Assembly (NCBI GenBank): GCA_000827495.1
Contig: KN817613.1
Location: 62,001 to 126,000, forward strand
Direction of reading: 5' to 3'
DNA: 64,000 nucleotides
DNA from: Hypholoma sublateritium FD-334 SS-4
Taxonomy: Eukaryota > Basidiomycota > Agaricomycetes > Agaricales > Strophariaceae
This document shows positions 44,506 to 55,885 of the stretch, in pieces. How positions within the stretch are numbered: the stretch's first letter is position 1; each line of letters starts with the position of its first letter. The notes beneath the pieces are model-generated. The model was not told the origin of the DNA, made no database searches, and worked only from the letters and a program-made list of their open reading frames with translations. A program made the position numbers and the translations under genes.

Positions 44506-47279
44506 GGCGGGCGCGGTGTCGCAGGGGGGAGACGGTGAGAGAAAGGGGGGGGGGAAAACAACGCGCCCTCTGTGCGGTCCGGAATATGTATGTGTTCGAT
44601 GGCGAAAGAACGCGGCCCAATGGCGCTGTTGACTTATCCACTTAGTAGGAAATTACTTAAGCTGCTGGGATCGGGCGAAACTGATGGAGCGAATTTCATT
44701 TCGGCACGCGCGGGGCAGAGTGTCCGATTTGGTTTCGAAGAGAATGTCAGATGGGGGCGCCTGTGCGTCTGAAGCAGGAGGAGTCTGAAGCAGAAGGACA
44801 GCTGGCGGACTGATGGGAGGCAGGGCCACCGTCGGCTGGCCCTGCCGGAGCAAGCCGAGCGTCCGATCCTCAGCCACCTGCAGCGGCGCGGGCCCAGTAA
44901 GTAACTGTAGGTTTCCCCAGCAAATCGCTCGTCAACTTCATCGTGGATAAGCTTGTCAGAAGTGCCCGAAACCGGAGAAATGACCAGCTCTGCTCTCTGT
45001 GCGCCAATAATAGCTTGCTTCCTAGTCTCAGAATACCTCTTAGAGATGCTAAAAAACAGGAAGATGACAAGTGCCCATGTTAAATCAGTCTCCAAGAGAG
45101 CAGAGTGTTCTCAGCGACATCGTATTCTCACCGCTCAACCACCGCGCAAGATATCAGACTCGCAAGAGTTAGCCTGGGACGTCCCACTATGATTTTGACT
45201 CCATCGTCAGCCTTGCTTTTGCCTCTAATTAAAGTATCATGTATTTAGCTTTCGAGCTTGCTTACCAGAATATGAAGGCCCGTCCGAATCCATTCTAAAG
45301 TCGGAGTCGTATTTATATCCTACGTTGGCATTAATCACTTCTCGTCATTTAAAAGCCCACCTCCCGCGATCAGTCAATGTCGCTGCTGACGAGCGAGTAG
45401 AAGTTCAGACTCAAACTCAGGTATGATCATGACCTCTTTATTGGCAGTCGCAATGTTAACACGAACGCCGGCGATCTACATATTTTCTTAAGACGACGCC
45501 TCGTCGTCCATCGTCTCGCCGTCTCCGAGGCGCAGAAGCAGATCGTTTCAGCAGCGATTCCGTGCATTTTTCCGAGTCAGAAGGCGTCGTCGAAGCCCTC
45601 TCGTAAGTAACCACTCTGGACTCTCAGGAACCCACCCCACCCGCAAATAGAACATGGCGTAAAGCTCAGCCGGCGGGGATGTACGTACATACGCAGGTGG
45701 TAGAACAGCAGTGCACTGAGTAAGTAACTGAAATAAGTCATCTGCAAGTAAAAACATACAGTGGAGCTATGGGTCCCGATCAGATTCAGTTCTGATGCGC
45801 ATCCGTCGCCCTCACGCTGGCGGGATGCCGTTCTGGAACGCCAGCCTCGAAAGAGCCTGAAGGCGCTATCCAGTATCGGCTGCCCAGCCGGCATGGTGGG
45901 GACCTTAATTGGGCAGCATTCGCGGACCGGTACGGCGGAGCTATCTTGGGCTCACGACAGTAAGCATTCTTTGCAAGTATGCATGCAGTATGCAGACGGC
46001 CGCGGATGCGAGTGGGTGGAGTGGACCTCGGGCAGTGTCGCGATGCAGGTATAATTCAGGCTTATCGAGTCAGAATAGGAGGATCCTCCCCGGTATGGAG
46101 CTGCCCGGGGTGTGTGGCACGCTATAAATGCGAGCGGGCTTCTGTTTGAAAGACCGAGGAAGCTGAAGAGTGCTTATCTTTCAAGCAAGGTTTTTTCAGT
46201 CAGCCAGTTGTATTCCTTGTTCATTGTGCCGCTCTGACTGTAGACCAGTCTTGATGAGCAAACTTCATTGCTGTAAATCGACGTTGATGAGAGAAGTTAA
46301 TTAAGCGCCCGTTAAATCAAGCATCGCGCGTCCGACTTCTTGTTCGGTCGGCCGAGGGGTGTATGTATCAGGTTGTAATCACTCCTCAGGAATATTATGA
46401 GTGTTCTGCTTTAGATTGCAAGCCCATACAACTTGGAGTGTTTTCTGTGATGGCGTATGATATGAATTTTGCCAACTGAGCGACTTGTGCTCGTTTAACG
46501 CACCTTCTTAAAAGTTCCGCTCAGCGCTTTGAGCTCTTTTATTCCTGTTACCATATCTTTAGCCATACATACGCAGCGCCGGTGCGAGATGTACTGAAAA
46601 GAACTCGGCGCTGGGAACGCGAGAAGTGGAATTACGGAGCCTTTTAGGACCGGCACTCGGCAGAGTGATTTTCGTTGGACTGTCGATTATGCTTGTGGGA
46701 TGACGGCCGATATCTTTTTTTGCCCATTGTTCTAAGCAGCTATAAGTAAGTACGAATGCGCTGCGCAAAGTAGCGCTCTATGAGTCAGGATGGTACCCGC
46801 CACTGTTCAAACAGGTGCAAATAGCGGGCCCCAATAAATCGAGCCGGGGTGTAAATGGATGCCGAACTTTGCGTCAAACCACAACCACCACCATCCTCTT
46901 CTCGCAGTCTCGTTTGTTCTGTCAGGCTCGCTGTATCATTTCCTGTTGGACTCTCGTACCACACCTGTAACAAGCCTAGAATCCTGTGTAATCCGTACAA
47001 CCGCATGTAAGATCTTCCTCCTGTATCCGCCGCTGAAGTGCCTTCGTAGCTGTATCCATCCCTGTCGTGTACTGCGCGGGCGAGTTTGTTGTTCCGTGCT
47101 CATGTCTTTGCCCCCGCTCCTCTCTCATGTCGTCGATACTCAACCATGTCTTGTTGTCTTTACTTTTGCAGAGCAAAGTCACTTTTCCCAAACCTCCACG
47201 TCCATCTTGAGTTCTGTTTTGAGCGATAAATTTTCATCAGAGACCAAGCCGCCGCAAGTGCTGGACTGACGCCGTTGCA
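44506..47279. other. Intergenic, 2.8 kb, possible transporter relics
   Basis: No intact gene. A minus-strand frame at 44634-45095 starts TWALVIFLFFSISKRYSE, recalling MFS TM sequence, and one at 45548-45757 contains VPESPEWLLTRG, which recalls the PESPRWL motif of sugar transporters. Both are isolated and short, so they may be relics or chance. The plus-strand frame at 46859-47269 abuts the RRM gene and has no family features. Confidence 0.35.
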
Positions 47280-48874
47280 ATGCTCAACCAACTGTACGAC
47301 GGAAGCGACTTCACCGACAAGAATGAGGTAGGTAGCCTTCCGCACTCTCCGGTACGCGAAGATCGCTGACTGTCCCTATTCTCGAAACTGTGCGCGTTGC
47401 TATCCACCTATGCATCTTCAGGAATTCGACGATATGAAGACCGAGCAGAAGGTGCCGTCGTTTACGACGAACGCGGAAGCTGTGACCGGCGAGAAGCGCC
47501 GAAACGAAGAAGAGCACACCGCCGTCCCGCATCCTAGCTCACGGCCCAGCAGCGGTATCGACCAAAAGTCACAAACGCAGGCGCAAAACGGAAGCTTCGC
47601 GCCGACCGGCGTCATGCCCGCTGGGAATATACAGGCCGTGCCGGGCTACGACGCGTTGTACATCGGCGACTTGCAATGGGTCTGTCTGTTCTCTGCTTGA
47701 TTTTATGTTACCATTGACGATGTATGCGCGTCGTGCTTCCACAGTGGACGACTGATGAAGATCTACGTCAAGTTGCGCTGAATTGCGGGGTCAATGTAGA
47801 TCATAATGATATCACTTTCTCGGAGCATAAAGTGAATGGGAAGAGCAAGGGGTGAGGTGTACGTCGAGTCAACTATGTCGCTAGCACTGATCTGTTCCAT
47901 TATAGAATCGCGTTTATTGAATGCCACGACGCCCAAGGGGCGGCCAACCTCAAAGTATGGTTCGATAACAAGTGGGTCTCTCCCCCCCATCGTGCTACGG
48001 CATTCGCTGACTGGAACACAGCGACTTCCAAAATCGGCGGGCCACAGCAACTGTCACCAACTCAGCACAGGGCAACCCCTTCCGCACGCTGCCCAAAGGT
48101 AACCACCCATCTTGAAACAGCCCTGAACGATTTTCACATCAAATTTCATCACAGAGCCTCCAGCCAGGGACGTACGGACCCCGTCTGCGGGGCCCCCAGC
48201 TGCGGCGGTGAGCGGGCGCGGAGGTGGTGCGTTCCGTGGTGGGGGGCATCAGGGCGGTATGGGCGCCGTCGCGCGCGGCGGTGCGATGATGGGCGGCGCG
48301 ATGATGGCGAGCCCGGGGATGGGTATGGGCATGGGGATCCCTGGTATGGCCGGCATGGGCATGGGCATGGGTATGGGCAACATGGGGATGATGGGGATGG
48401 GCGGCGCCGGGGGCAACTTCATGGGCGTCCGCGGCGGCTTCCAGGGCGGGCGGGGCGGGATGATCCCCCAGGGCCCGCGCGGGGGGATGATGGGCGGGCG
48501 CGGCGGCGGTATGGGTACGAGTTTTTAGTCCTCTTCTTTTTATCATTCATCCCCTTTGCGCCTCTTCTTGACCCCCCTTCCTGCGCCGATAGTCGTTTCT
48601 TTTTAATCTGTTTTTTGGGTGCCGAATGTTGTGCTTACTGTTGTCTTCTTTTTTGTTTCCCCCTCTGTCGCTCGTGCCATTGCCATGTACCTCACGCGCT
48701 GCGCGACTTGTAATATGTCTTGCACTACACATATCGTGTATGAAACAAATATTTGCATGTCTAGCAGGCGCGATGCAAGGCGGGCGGGGCGGTATGGGGG
48801 CGGGGGCAGCAGCAGCGGGACACTTCAACCCAGCGTTCATCCCAAACAACGCCAGCGGCCCCAAAGGGCGCTGA
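47280..48874 (+). CDS. RRM RNA-binding protein with Gly/Met-rich tail (CPSF6-like)
   Basis: Exon 1 encodes [16 protein letters not shown]. The RRM starts with RNP2 ALYIGDLQW, continues [20 protein letters not shown], then after an intron [20 protein letters not shown] (RNP1 region), then [20 protein letters not shown]. The tail is Gly/Arg/Met-rich ([19 protein letters not shown]). A hydrophilic Ser/Gln-rich linker precedes the RRM. The layout (one RRM, then a low-complexity tail) fits the CPSF6/CFIm68 group that acts in mRNA 3'-end processing. Two ends are possible: reading through gives [12 protein letters not shown] at 48528, while splicing the 254-nt intron (GTACGA at 48515 to CAG at 48768) adds a last exon with [18 protein letters not shown], which resembles the conserved HFNPAF tail of relatives. 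I chose the spliced form. Confidence 0.8.
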
Positions 48875-49353
48875 AGATTCGACAGCGACACATACACTGC
48901 GATCGACGCCGACTTCGACTTTGCCACGATACTCACAGATATATGCGCGGCGGCTCCTTCGCTTCTCTAATTTTCCTCGTGGGCGCCTTTTCGCGCCCTG
49001 TTTGTTTTACTTACATAAAAGTTATATGCTTTCTACGTTGTTGTCCTTGTTTCCGCCGTGCTCTTCTCGTAGATACATATCTATTACACATAGTTATAAT
49101 ACAGTGGCACTGTCGTACTTATTCTGATATTGGGATCGAGGTCGTGTAAGACGGTGTTGAGGCTGCAATTTTCAGTCGAGCGCAATTCCGATATGGAGGA
49201 TTCCCTACTTGACTCTTGAGCCGGGCATTTTATGCAAGGTGGCCTTATTGCGTTGGTGAGGCTGCCACGGTGTGGCCGTCGCCTTGGGAAGTCGCCAAAA
49301 AACTTCTGATTTCCTTCAGCAGGACAGCATGATAGATCCACAGTCCCTGGCCT
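48875..49353. other. Convergent 3' flank
   Basis: 3' untranslated region between the RRM gene (plus) and the DUF4604 gene (minus). No supported ORF. Confidence 0.6.
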
Positions 49354-50033
49354 TCATGCATCGTCGCCGAAAGATAGCAATGTTTTGCTTGTTTTCTTCG
49401 CTTTCTTGGACGAGTTCTTCGCGCTCTTGTCCTTCGCCTTGCTGTCGATCTGCGCCTTCAGCTCGTCCAGCTGGCCGACCGCCTTCCGCTTGTTCGACTT
49501 GAACGGCTTGGACACACCGCCCTTGCTCGACGAGGAGAACGAGAGCCCCTGCGCGCCAGCCTTGGAGCTCGACGCCACGGGGTCTTTGGCGCCCGCGCCT
49601 GCCGCATCGGCTAGTGGAGCACCCGATGTGGGCTCGGGGAGCGGCGCCAGGCCTTTCTCTACGCAGGATCTGTCAGCGCTCAGCCATAGTCCGCAGCGAG
49701 TGGAGGGCGCAGCGTACCTGCGCGCCGCACGTTCTCCGCCTCGCGCTCGGTGAGGTGCTTGCCCTCGCGCAGGACGACGACCTGCGGCTTCTCGTCCGCG
49801 AAGTCTTCGTCCGCGCTGCCCTGGTCGTCCGCGGGGCGCTCGGGGATCGCAGGCCGCCGCGGGATGGGCGCGCGCCCGCCGCCGACGTGCTCGAACTCCG
49901 CGTCGTCGTCGTCGTCATCGTCGTCCTGCACGCCGTTCATGCGATTTTGCAGCTTCTGGAGGAAGGCGGGGACGTTGGCCTGGTAGGCGAGCTTCGAGGA
50001 GAGCTGCGCGCGGGTGGGCTCGCGCGGCGCCAT
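49354..50033 (-). CDS. DUF4604 family protein
   Basis: Two exons. Exon 1 starts MAPREPTRAQLSSKLAYQAN and contains VPAFLQKLQNRMNG, an Asp run, and EKPQVVVLREGKHLTEREAE. Exon 2 is Ser/Lys-rich (FSSSSKGGVSKPFKSNKRKA) and ends KTLLSFGDDA-stop. The pattern PAFLQKL...PQVVVL--GKHLTE...LLSFGDD is that of the DUF4604 (KIAA1143-like) family, a small conserved eukaryotic protein of unknown function. The lysine-rich tail fits a nuclear location. It is divergent from DENND6, 141 bp away. Confidence 0.85.
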
Positions 50034-50174
50034 TGTGTGCGGGCTGCGATGAGTTTGCGGCCAAGGTGCGGCAGCAGCGTGTGGGGCCGGACTTCCGCGT
50101 TTGGGCTGGCAGTGGGTCTGATTTCATCAGGGGCCGGCGAACTGCCGCTGGTGTTCATCACGACCACCACGAGG

Positions 50175-52705
50175 ATGGCGCCGCGCCATCCGACAGTGCT
50201 CAACCTCGACGACGCGGCGTACGAGGAGGACATCGGCGACGGCAGCCCGTACCTGGCCATCCCGTCGTCGACCAGCTCGAGGGCCAGCTCATCGACGTCG
50301 TTCAGCGATGCCTCGTCGCCGCGCACGCTGCCCACCGACGACGAATATGACATCCCTATCGGGAGTGCCATGAGCCCCGACGTGCTCGACACGCCGACGA
50401 ATATAAAGTTCAGCGTCCAGCTGCCGTCGCCGTCGTCCCCCTCCCTGGCCACATTTTCGGACAGGCCCTTTCAGATCGAGCGCGCTGCGACGCTTCCTGA
50501 CAACTTGCAGACGGAGAAGAAACGCTCGACGGCCCGGGAAATACAGGAGGAACTGAAGGCGCTGCCCCGGGACAACACGTCTATTGCCAACATGCGGAGG
50601 TGGATCATGGGCATTGCTGTTGGTGAGGGCAACACCCACTGTTCTCCGCAACGACGGCTGACATATTTCCTAGTCGAGTTTGACTTGGACTCTGGGCCTG
50701 TTGTCGAAGGAATATATCCCCCTCTCGCCCTTCTCCCAGCTGAATCACAAAACATGTGCGTTGCTTGTGTCTCTGCACTTGGAACATGGTATTGAGACGC
50801 GTCCCAGCGCATTCTGTGCTTTCCCAGATTCCATGCAGTTTGACCAGGGTTCTCAAACGCACTCTTTCCGCGTACGCGAAAGTGTCGCTGCCAAGCCCTT
50901 GGAGAATAGGCCCGCCACGATAGATGGGTTTATATACGGATTCTCGCATTTCATCCAGCGCCGGGATTCCTCCTCGAAACGAGGCTATTCTCAGCGTTCT
51001 CTCGTCATTTTGACTCAGCACCAATATCCAGCACTGTATTCTGCCCTCACCAGCATATTCGGCCCGCTGTTTGGGCAGCATGGGACGCCCATGCTGGAGG
51101 CTGCCTGCCACAATATTGCGACATGGTAGGTGCGCATTTTCTTCGATGCTCTGTCATGCCATTTACAATATGAAGGTTAGGCCGGATCCCACCCCAGGTA
51201 GAACGCTCGAGCTTGGGTTCTTGGGGACGGTCCTTCATGTCGAAATACCACAGTCGATCGACGTGCTGCAGGTCACTGGCACTTCGTCATTCAACGAGAA
51301 ATATAATCCCAGGTTACACGTTCGTGTTTCTATTATTTCCATATCGCGCCGTTCATCCTTATAAACGAGTTTCAGATACTGGCGACGACAGCTCCGTTCA
51401 TACCACCGCCACTGCTTCTATTCGAAGCTTGCCTGGCTAATTTGTGGTCCATCTGGGAATGTCTAGTGCTCTGTGAACCCATTCTGGTGTTCGGCCCATC
51501 GCCAGCGGAAACCAGTCAAGCAATCTGGTGGCTTCGTGATCTTCTGCGGCCCGTTAGTGCAACATTCTACCTCCTTCCTGGCTATCACTCATATTTAACT
51601 TAGATTCCTTTGGCTGGTGACGTCAGGCCTTACTTCACAATGCAAGACGGCCACTACACGGAGCTCGTGAACAGGCTTCCGCCCAAAGCGGGGCTTCTTC
51701 TAGGTGTAACCAACCCCTTTTTTGAGAAATCCTGCGCACATTGGCCGCATGTTCTGAGCTTGGGTCGCCGTATTCCGTATGTTTTTTCTATGTCATTTTT
51801 GAATTTGTTCAGTATCAAACTCTGCCATCAGGGTTGCGAACACTCCTAAACAGAAAACTCCAGTCCTGGGGTCGTCCGCGGGTCCTGCGCCAGGGTGGAA
51901 GACGAGGACACACAAGCGATACATTTCGAAAGATCGTGTCCTCCTAAAGAAGCTGGAACATGCCGTACGAGGTGATGAGCGCGCGAGTAAGTTTTGCTTC
52001 CCATTCCGGCATAACACGCACTCGCTCAAACGGATTTAGAAATCGAGGCTTCTCTCGCCCTCCGAACCCATTTCTGCTCCCGATCGACACAGCTAATCGC
52101 ACCCCTAGCCCGGTACCTCAACTCGCTTATACCCTCCCCGACCGAAGTCCACCATGCGCGCAAAACCTCCACATTAACACCTAGCTTATCTTCGTCCGCG
52201 TTCCCCTCCCCAGCAGCATCGCCCATGTCCACATTCTCGTCGCCCGCATTCAAATCTAGCTCCTCCAAATCTAGACTCGCGTCAACGTCCATCCCATCAT
52301 CCCCGGCGCCTACAAGTACAGCCGCCCTGCCCAGCACGCGGGTACCGCGCTCGCCGTACCTGGGGCACCGCAGCTTGCAGCTGAAGCCGTTCAACTCGGA
52401 CCACTTCTTCGCGTCGCTCAAGGCGCACGGGTCGACACTCCCGTTCAAGTCGGCGGCGAAGCGGACGCAGTTCTACGAGCGGTATGTCTGTTTGTTTGTT
52501 GCCGCTGCGCGAATTTAGGCTCGTGCTTCTTCCGCCGATCGCTGACTCTCCTTGTGTTTGTTTCGTCCTGTATATTAGGTGGCTGAAGTCGCCCGCGTTT
52601 GGGACGTGGCTTGCACAGCAGGAAAACATTGTGCAGACTGTGCTGAATGACTCGCCGCTCATCCCGCCGGCGAGCATCATTGGGACGCCGTCGCTCCGTG
52701 GGTAG
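50175..52705 (+). CDS. DENND6-type DENN-domain protein (Rab regulator)
   Basis: Starts MAPRHPTVLNLDDAAYEEDI; the first about 140 residues are Ser/Pro-rich and disordered. The uDENN part begins VVEFDLDSGPVVEGIYPPLA, NIAFCAFPDSMQFDQGSQTH. Core blocks include ATIDGFIYGFSHFIQRRDSS, LVILTQHQYPALYSALTSIF, GPLFGQHGTPMLEAACHNIA, PFIPPPLLLFEACLANLWSI, EPILVFGPSPAETSQAIWWL, YFTMQDGHYTELVNRLPPKA and GLLLGVTNPFFEKSCAHWPH. The C-terminal part has RYISKDRVLLKKLEHAVRGD and ends IIGTPSLRG-stop. The FGPSP and GVTNPFFEK motifs are diagnostic of the AVL9/DENND6 group, GEFs or effectors in Rab-dependent trafficking. About seven introns, all canonical where checked. Confidence 0.88.
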
Positions 52706-53067
52706 GGACATCATGCAGGCCTTATGGGATGTATATTCGTGATCTCGCTCATATATCTTTTCTTCTTTGTCTTGTTATATTATTCGTGGTTTAATTGATT
52801 TGCGGTTCCCAGTTACAGACGATGCAGCACGGGGCGAGAACAGAAGCACCAATAAGCTTTTCATGTTGTTTCGTGGAGACCGGCCGCCCCGGGGATTCGC
52901 ACTGTGCTTCTGCGCTCCACGCATATGCATATAAATCCAGCGGCAGAGGTATATCATAAGAGTTGACTCCTGACGCCCTTAGACCTGCGTCTGGCGAGTT
53001 GTTTCTCCATGTCCGAATCGGTACGGTGTAAGTATTCTCTCCCTCCGTCGTACAGCTATACACTTAC
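52706..53067. other. Intergenic region
   Basis: 3' flank of DENND6 and 5' flank of the next gene. A possible tiny first exon (ATG at 53009, MSES, donor GTACGG) lies here but is unproven. Confidence 0.45.
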
Positions 53068-54777
53068 TTGGCAATGCTCTCAGGGAAGTCTGCTTACGGC
53101 TTCCATTGGCGTGATTACACTGTGCGTTCTGTTACGTTCACCACGGAGCTCTATAACGGTAAAATCTATCAGTACAAGAAACTCCAAAGAGTATTGGGCT
53201 TGGAAGAAGACGACGGATGGTTCCAAAAAATTGTGGTGGGCATTTACTGCTCTCCTTGTCGAGTATGCCACTCAGTTTGAAGAATCACTAGTATGATATG
53301 CATTGCATAGAGCGGAAGCACTTCACCATCCAGCCCCCCGACGATGGAGAGGAAGAATTATTTGATTTGGTCAAAGCTGAGGTCGGTCAATCGATTGTCG
53401 CTCGTATTTTTTCGGACTAAGCCCGTGTGCAGCTCAAAGGGAAAGAACCTATCCTCTTCGGAGGAAGTCATGGAGACAGATGCCTCTCTTTCATATTCGG
53501 GGTGATTAGGAGGAAATACTGCCAGCAACGTTGCGATTACAGGAGACGCTCTGAAAAATGGACTTCCAAGTCGGTGTGTATCTTCATGACCCCCATGTGT
53601 GAGCGGTGTCGGTTAATTTCATTGTCGTAAGGCTGTCCCAGCGACCCAATCATGCGATCGCGACTCGGTATGTTGATGCTCCGCGGCTCCCACTGATACT
53701 GATTCGTTTGGATAGAGCACGGCTGCGCCCAGTATGGGTACCTCATCACAGCCGATCGCAAGGGTCCCAATCAAAACGTCGGTATACCATTCACCAAGGA
53801 GAACTAAAGACACTCGAAAGAAATTACGCCCTGTTGTCCTCCTACGGAAGAAATACAAGAACATCGGCCCTCCCGAAGAGTACGGCGCGCTAACTCGCGG
53901 TAAAGAAACGCGCGTCGACTCTGTCAATTCAGACGATCGGTTGGGATTTGATTCACGCGAGTCTTCTACGGCGCAATATTTTGCTGAATCGGAGCGTAGT
54001 GCTTCGTCGGCCAGTGCCCTAAATGGTTATCGCGGCATGCATTCTGGTTTTGAGTCGGTCACTCAGAGCGACATTTCCTCCCCCCCACCGTCGTTGGAAG
54101 AAAACAGGGCAGCACCTTCCACTCTCCCCTCGATGTTTCAGGCGGGCCCGCAAGTCAAAGGGCCACGCCGAGTGCCAAGGCCACTTGACGCGCCTGGATA
54201 TTTCCATGACTATCAGCCGAATAACCGTCCTGTCAACACTGCTGGTCCTGCACACGAACAACAATACTCCGCCCTTTCGGGTTCCCAAAGCACCAATTCC
54301 TCCAGTCCGCCATTGGACGACTATTTCGACTACTTTAACACCTTGTCTCCCTACGGCGGTCCCCGGTGGGAGCCCAGGGAGCCCGACCCCAGCCTCTCCA
54401 GCAGTATCCCCAGGTCGGAGAAGTTGCAGATGCCCGTTACTGAAACCCCCAAACCATCGTCCGCCGATCCATCGTCGAGTGGGACAGATCGTATGTTTTG
54501 CACAAAGGCGCCGACCGAGAGGGAGAGCGGGATCGCGGGCATTCATCGCTTCCTGAGCAAGTGCCACCCGCCAATGATGCAGCACATCCTCCCCTTCGTC
54601 AATTTTGGTTGCACGACGACGGAATACCTGCGCGCCGTGTCGACATGGTCGGCGGAGCAACGGCACAAGCTGCTGGTGAAGATACTTCAGGCTGGGCGGG
54701 GCGGGGCGGTGTCGCAGATGGACATTGCGGTTTTGGAGAACCATTTCGAGACGTACTTCATGGACGACGATGTATAA
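53068..54777 (+). CDS. Uncharacterised multi-exon protein with conserved agaricomycete-type C-terminal segment
   Basis: The secure part is the last exon (about 53725-54777), open for about 347 codons and ending HFETYFMDDDV-stop. It is Ser/Pro-rich (SNSDDRLGFDSRESS-type text, SGSQSTNSSSPPLDDYFDYF) with a C-terminal block HRFLSKCHPPMMQHILPFVN, FGCTTTEYLRAVSTWSAEQR and MDIAVLENHFETYF. I associate a block of the form C-PPM-HLL--F---GC---E-L--VS-W...MD--VL--HF--Y with unknown agaricomycete proteins. Upstream, a coding-like frame at 53068-53280 (GKSAYGFHWRDYTVRSVTFT, VLGLEEDDGWFQKIVVGIY) and Ser-rich pieces at 53310-53580 are probably earlier exons, but I could not fix all phases. No TM. A decayed partial copy of the last exon lies just downstream. 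Confidence 0.55.
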
Positions 54778-54867
54778 TAATGCCATCTCTGGACTTTGCC
54801 ACTGGGAGGCTTTGAGCTGTAAGAGAAGTTTCTCATCGCTGCCCGTCGTTAGGGTTGAAACGTTGAA

Positions 54868-55095
54868 ACCTCGACGTGCCATTCACCAAGAAGAATCAAA
54901 GACACTCGAAAGAACAGGCGCCCCGTGGTCCTCTGACGCGGCGGAAGAAATATGCAAGAACCCGGCACTCTCAAAAAATCGCATGATTATGGCGTGCTAC
55001 CATATCATAGACCTATGCATGCGAACCTTCTACGGCCAATGTTTGGTTGAATCAGAGCGCAGTGCCTGGTCGTCTGTCCCAGATCTGTCGAATGA
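54868..55095 (+). pseudogene. Decayed partial copy of the upstream gene's last exon
   Basis: CCATTCACCAAGRAGAAYYAAAGACACTCGAAAGAA and following bases match 53787 onward, and the later ACGGC-CAAT-TTT-TGAATC-GAGCG-AGTGC segment matches 53968-54003. The frame is broken and the rest of the exon is absent. Confidence 0.65.
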
Positions 55096-55222
55096 ATAAC
55101 TTTGTCTCCGAGGCTATTCCATGTTTTATATGCACGAAGGACTTTGACTTAGGGAGATTGATGTTTATTCCAAAGCACTATTTAGAACGGATATCTCGCC
55201 CGTTCACCGACCACAGACGCAT

Positions 55223-55623
55223 TTAGCAGAAAATTCCGTAGCTCTGGTACTCCGCAACCGAGGTGAAGATGCAGGTGCCCGCCGTGTCCGTGTCGAGCCT
55301 CTGGATGACGCCTCCTTGCTGGTCATTGCTGGGGTACAAGCTGACATGGCAATTCCCGAGGGCCTGCGTGACGACGATGGAAGCTTGCTTCGGGTTGAAG
55401 TTGCCCTTGCAAGACTGGCCGGGGGAAAGATTGCAGCTGATGGTGGTGCCATCGCCGCACGCTGTGAAGTAATATGGTCAAAATCAGTCATGATATACGC
55501 ATGGCCGCCGAAGAAGTCAAACTCACGTGTACCCAGGGGAGCGACGTTGAATGCAACGTTGCTAGCGATGGCCTGGCCGGCAATGGCAGAGATGGTGAGA
55601 GCGACGAGGCTGATAAACTGCAT
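55223..55623 (-). CDS. Small secreted cysteine-rich protein, copy 1 (111 aa)
   Basis: ATG at 55623, one intron of about 65 nt (GTGAGT...CAG), stop TAA at 55223. The signal peptide is MQFISLVALTISAIAGQAIA. The mature part begins SNVAFNVAPLGTPCGDGTTI and contains six Cys (C-GDG, C-NLS, C-KGN, C-HVS, C-IFT and the C-terminal Cys). Other blocks: FNPKQASIVVTQALGN, YPSNDQQGGVIQRLDTDTAG, FTSVAEYQSYGIFC. Small size, signal peptide and even Cys number fit a secreted fungal protein stabilised by disulfides; no named family is recognised and hydrophobin Cys spacing is absent. The protein is identical to copy 2 as far as I can read. Confidence 0.85.
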
Positions 55624-55691
55624 TGTTCGTTTGTTGGCTTTGACTTTTCAAAGGTAGCTTGGATGCTGATTTTCTGCTCGCAATTGAAGGT

Positions 55692-55699
55692 CTTATATA
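55692..55699 (-). promoter_or_regulatory. TATA box, small secreted protein copy 1
   Basis: TATATAAG on the minus strand, about 69-76 bp upstream of the start codon, at the same place as in copy 2. Confidence 0.6.
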
Positions 55700-55885
55700 C
55701 CTCAGCACGCTGCCAAAATGAAATTTGAGCAGCCAATGAGGCTGGTTGGAAAATTCTCACCGTCGATGTCCGTGCCAGATGACACTTTGTTACACCAGCT
55801 GACGCGCAGATAGAGTTGTGGAACGAATGTGCTACCACTCCAGCCCCAGTAAGCCATATTCCAGTGACTTCGTTAGGCCTCGAAT

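Larger units (their letters stand above)
55160..55885 (-). repeat. Inverted repeat arm 1
   Basis: Reverse complement of 58050-58782 over about 0.7 kb. It includes a small secreted protein gene, its promoter and 3' flank. The coding part is nearly identical; the outer 5' flank is more diverged. Confidence 0.85.

Noticed and set aside
45548..45757. VPESPEWLLTRG, similar to the sugar transporter motif PESPRWL
   Set aside because: A single short motif without other transporter blocks nearby; could be chance, so kept only as a note on the intergenic stretch.
46859..47269. 136-codon plus-strand ORF just before the RRM gene
   Set aside because: No domain, composition like untranslated leader, and the RRM gene has its own start 11 bases downstream.
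55204..55623. 139-codon read-through ORF over the small secreted protein gene (and its partner at 58314-58733)
   Set aside because: It reads through the intron into the wrong frame; the spliced form gives the six-Cys protein.
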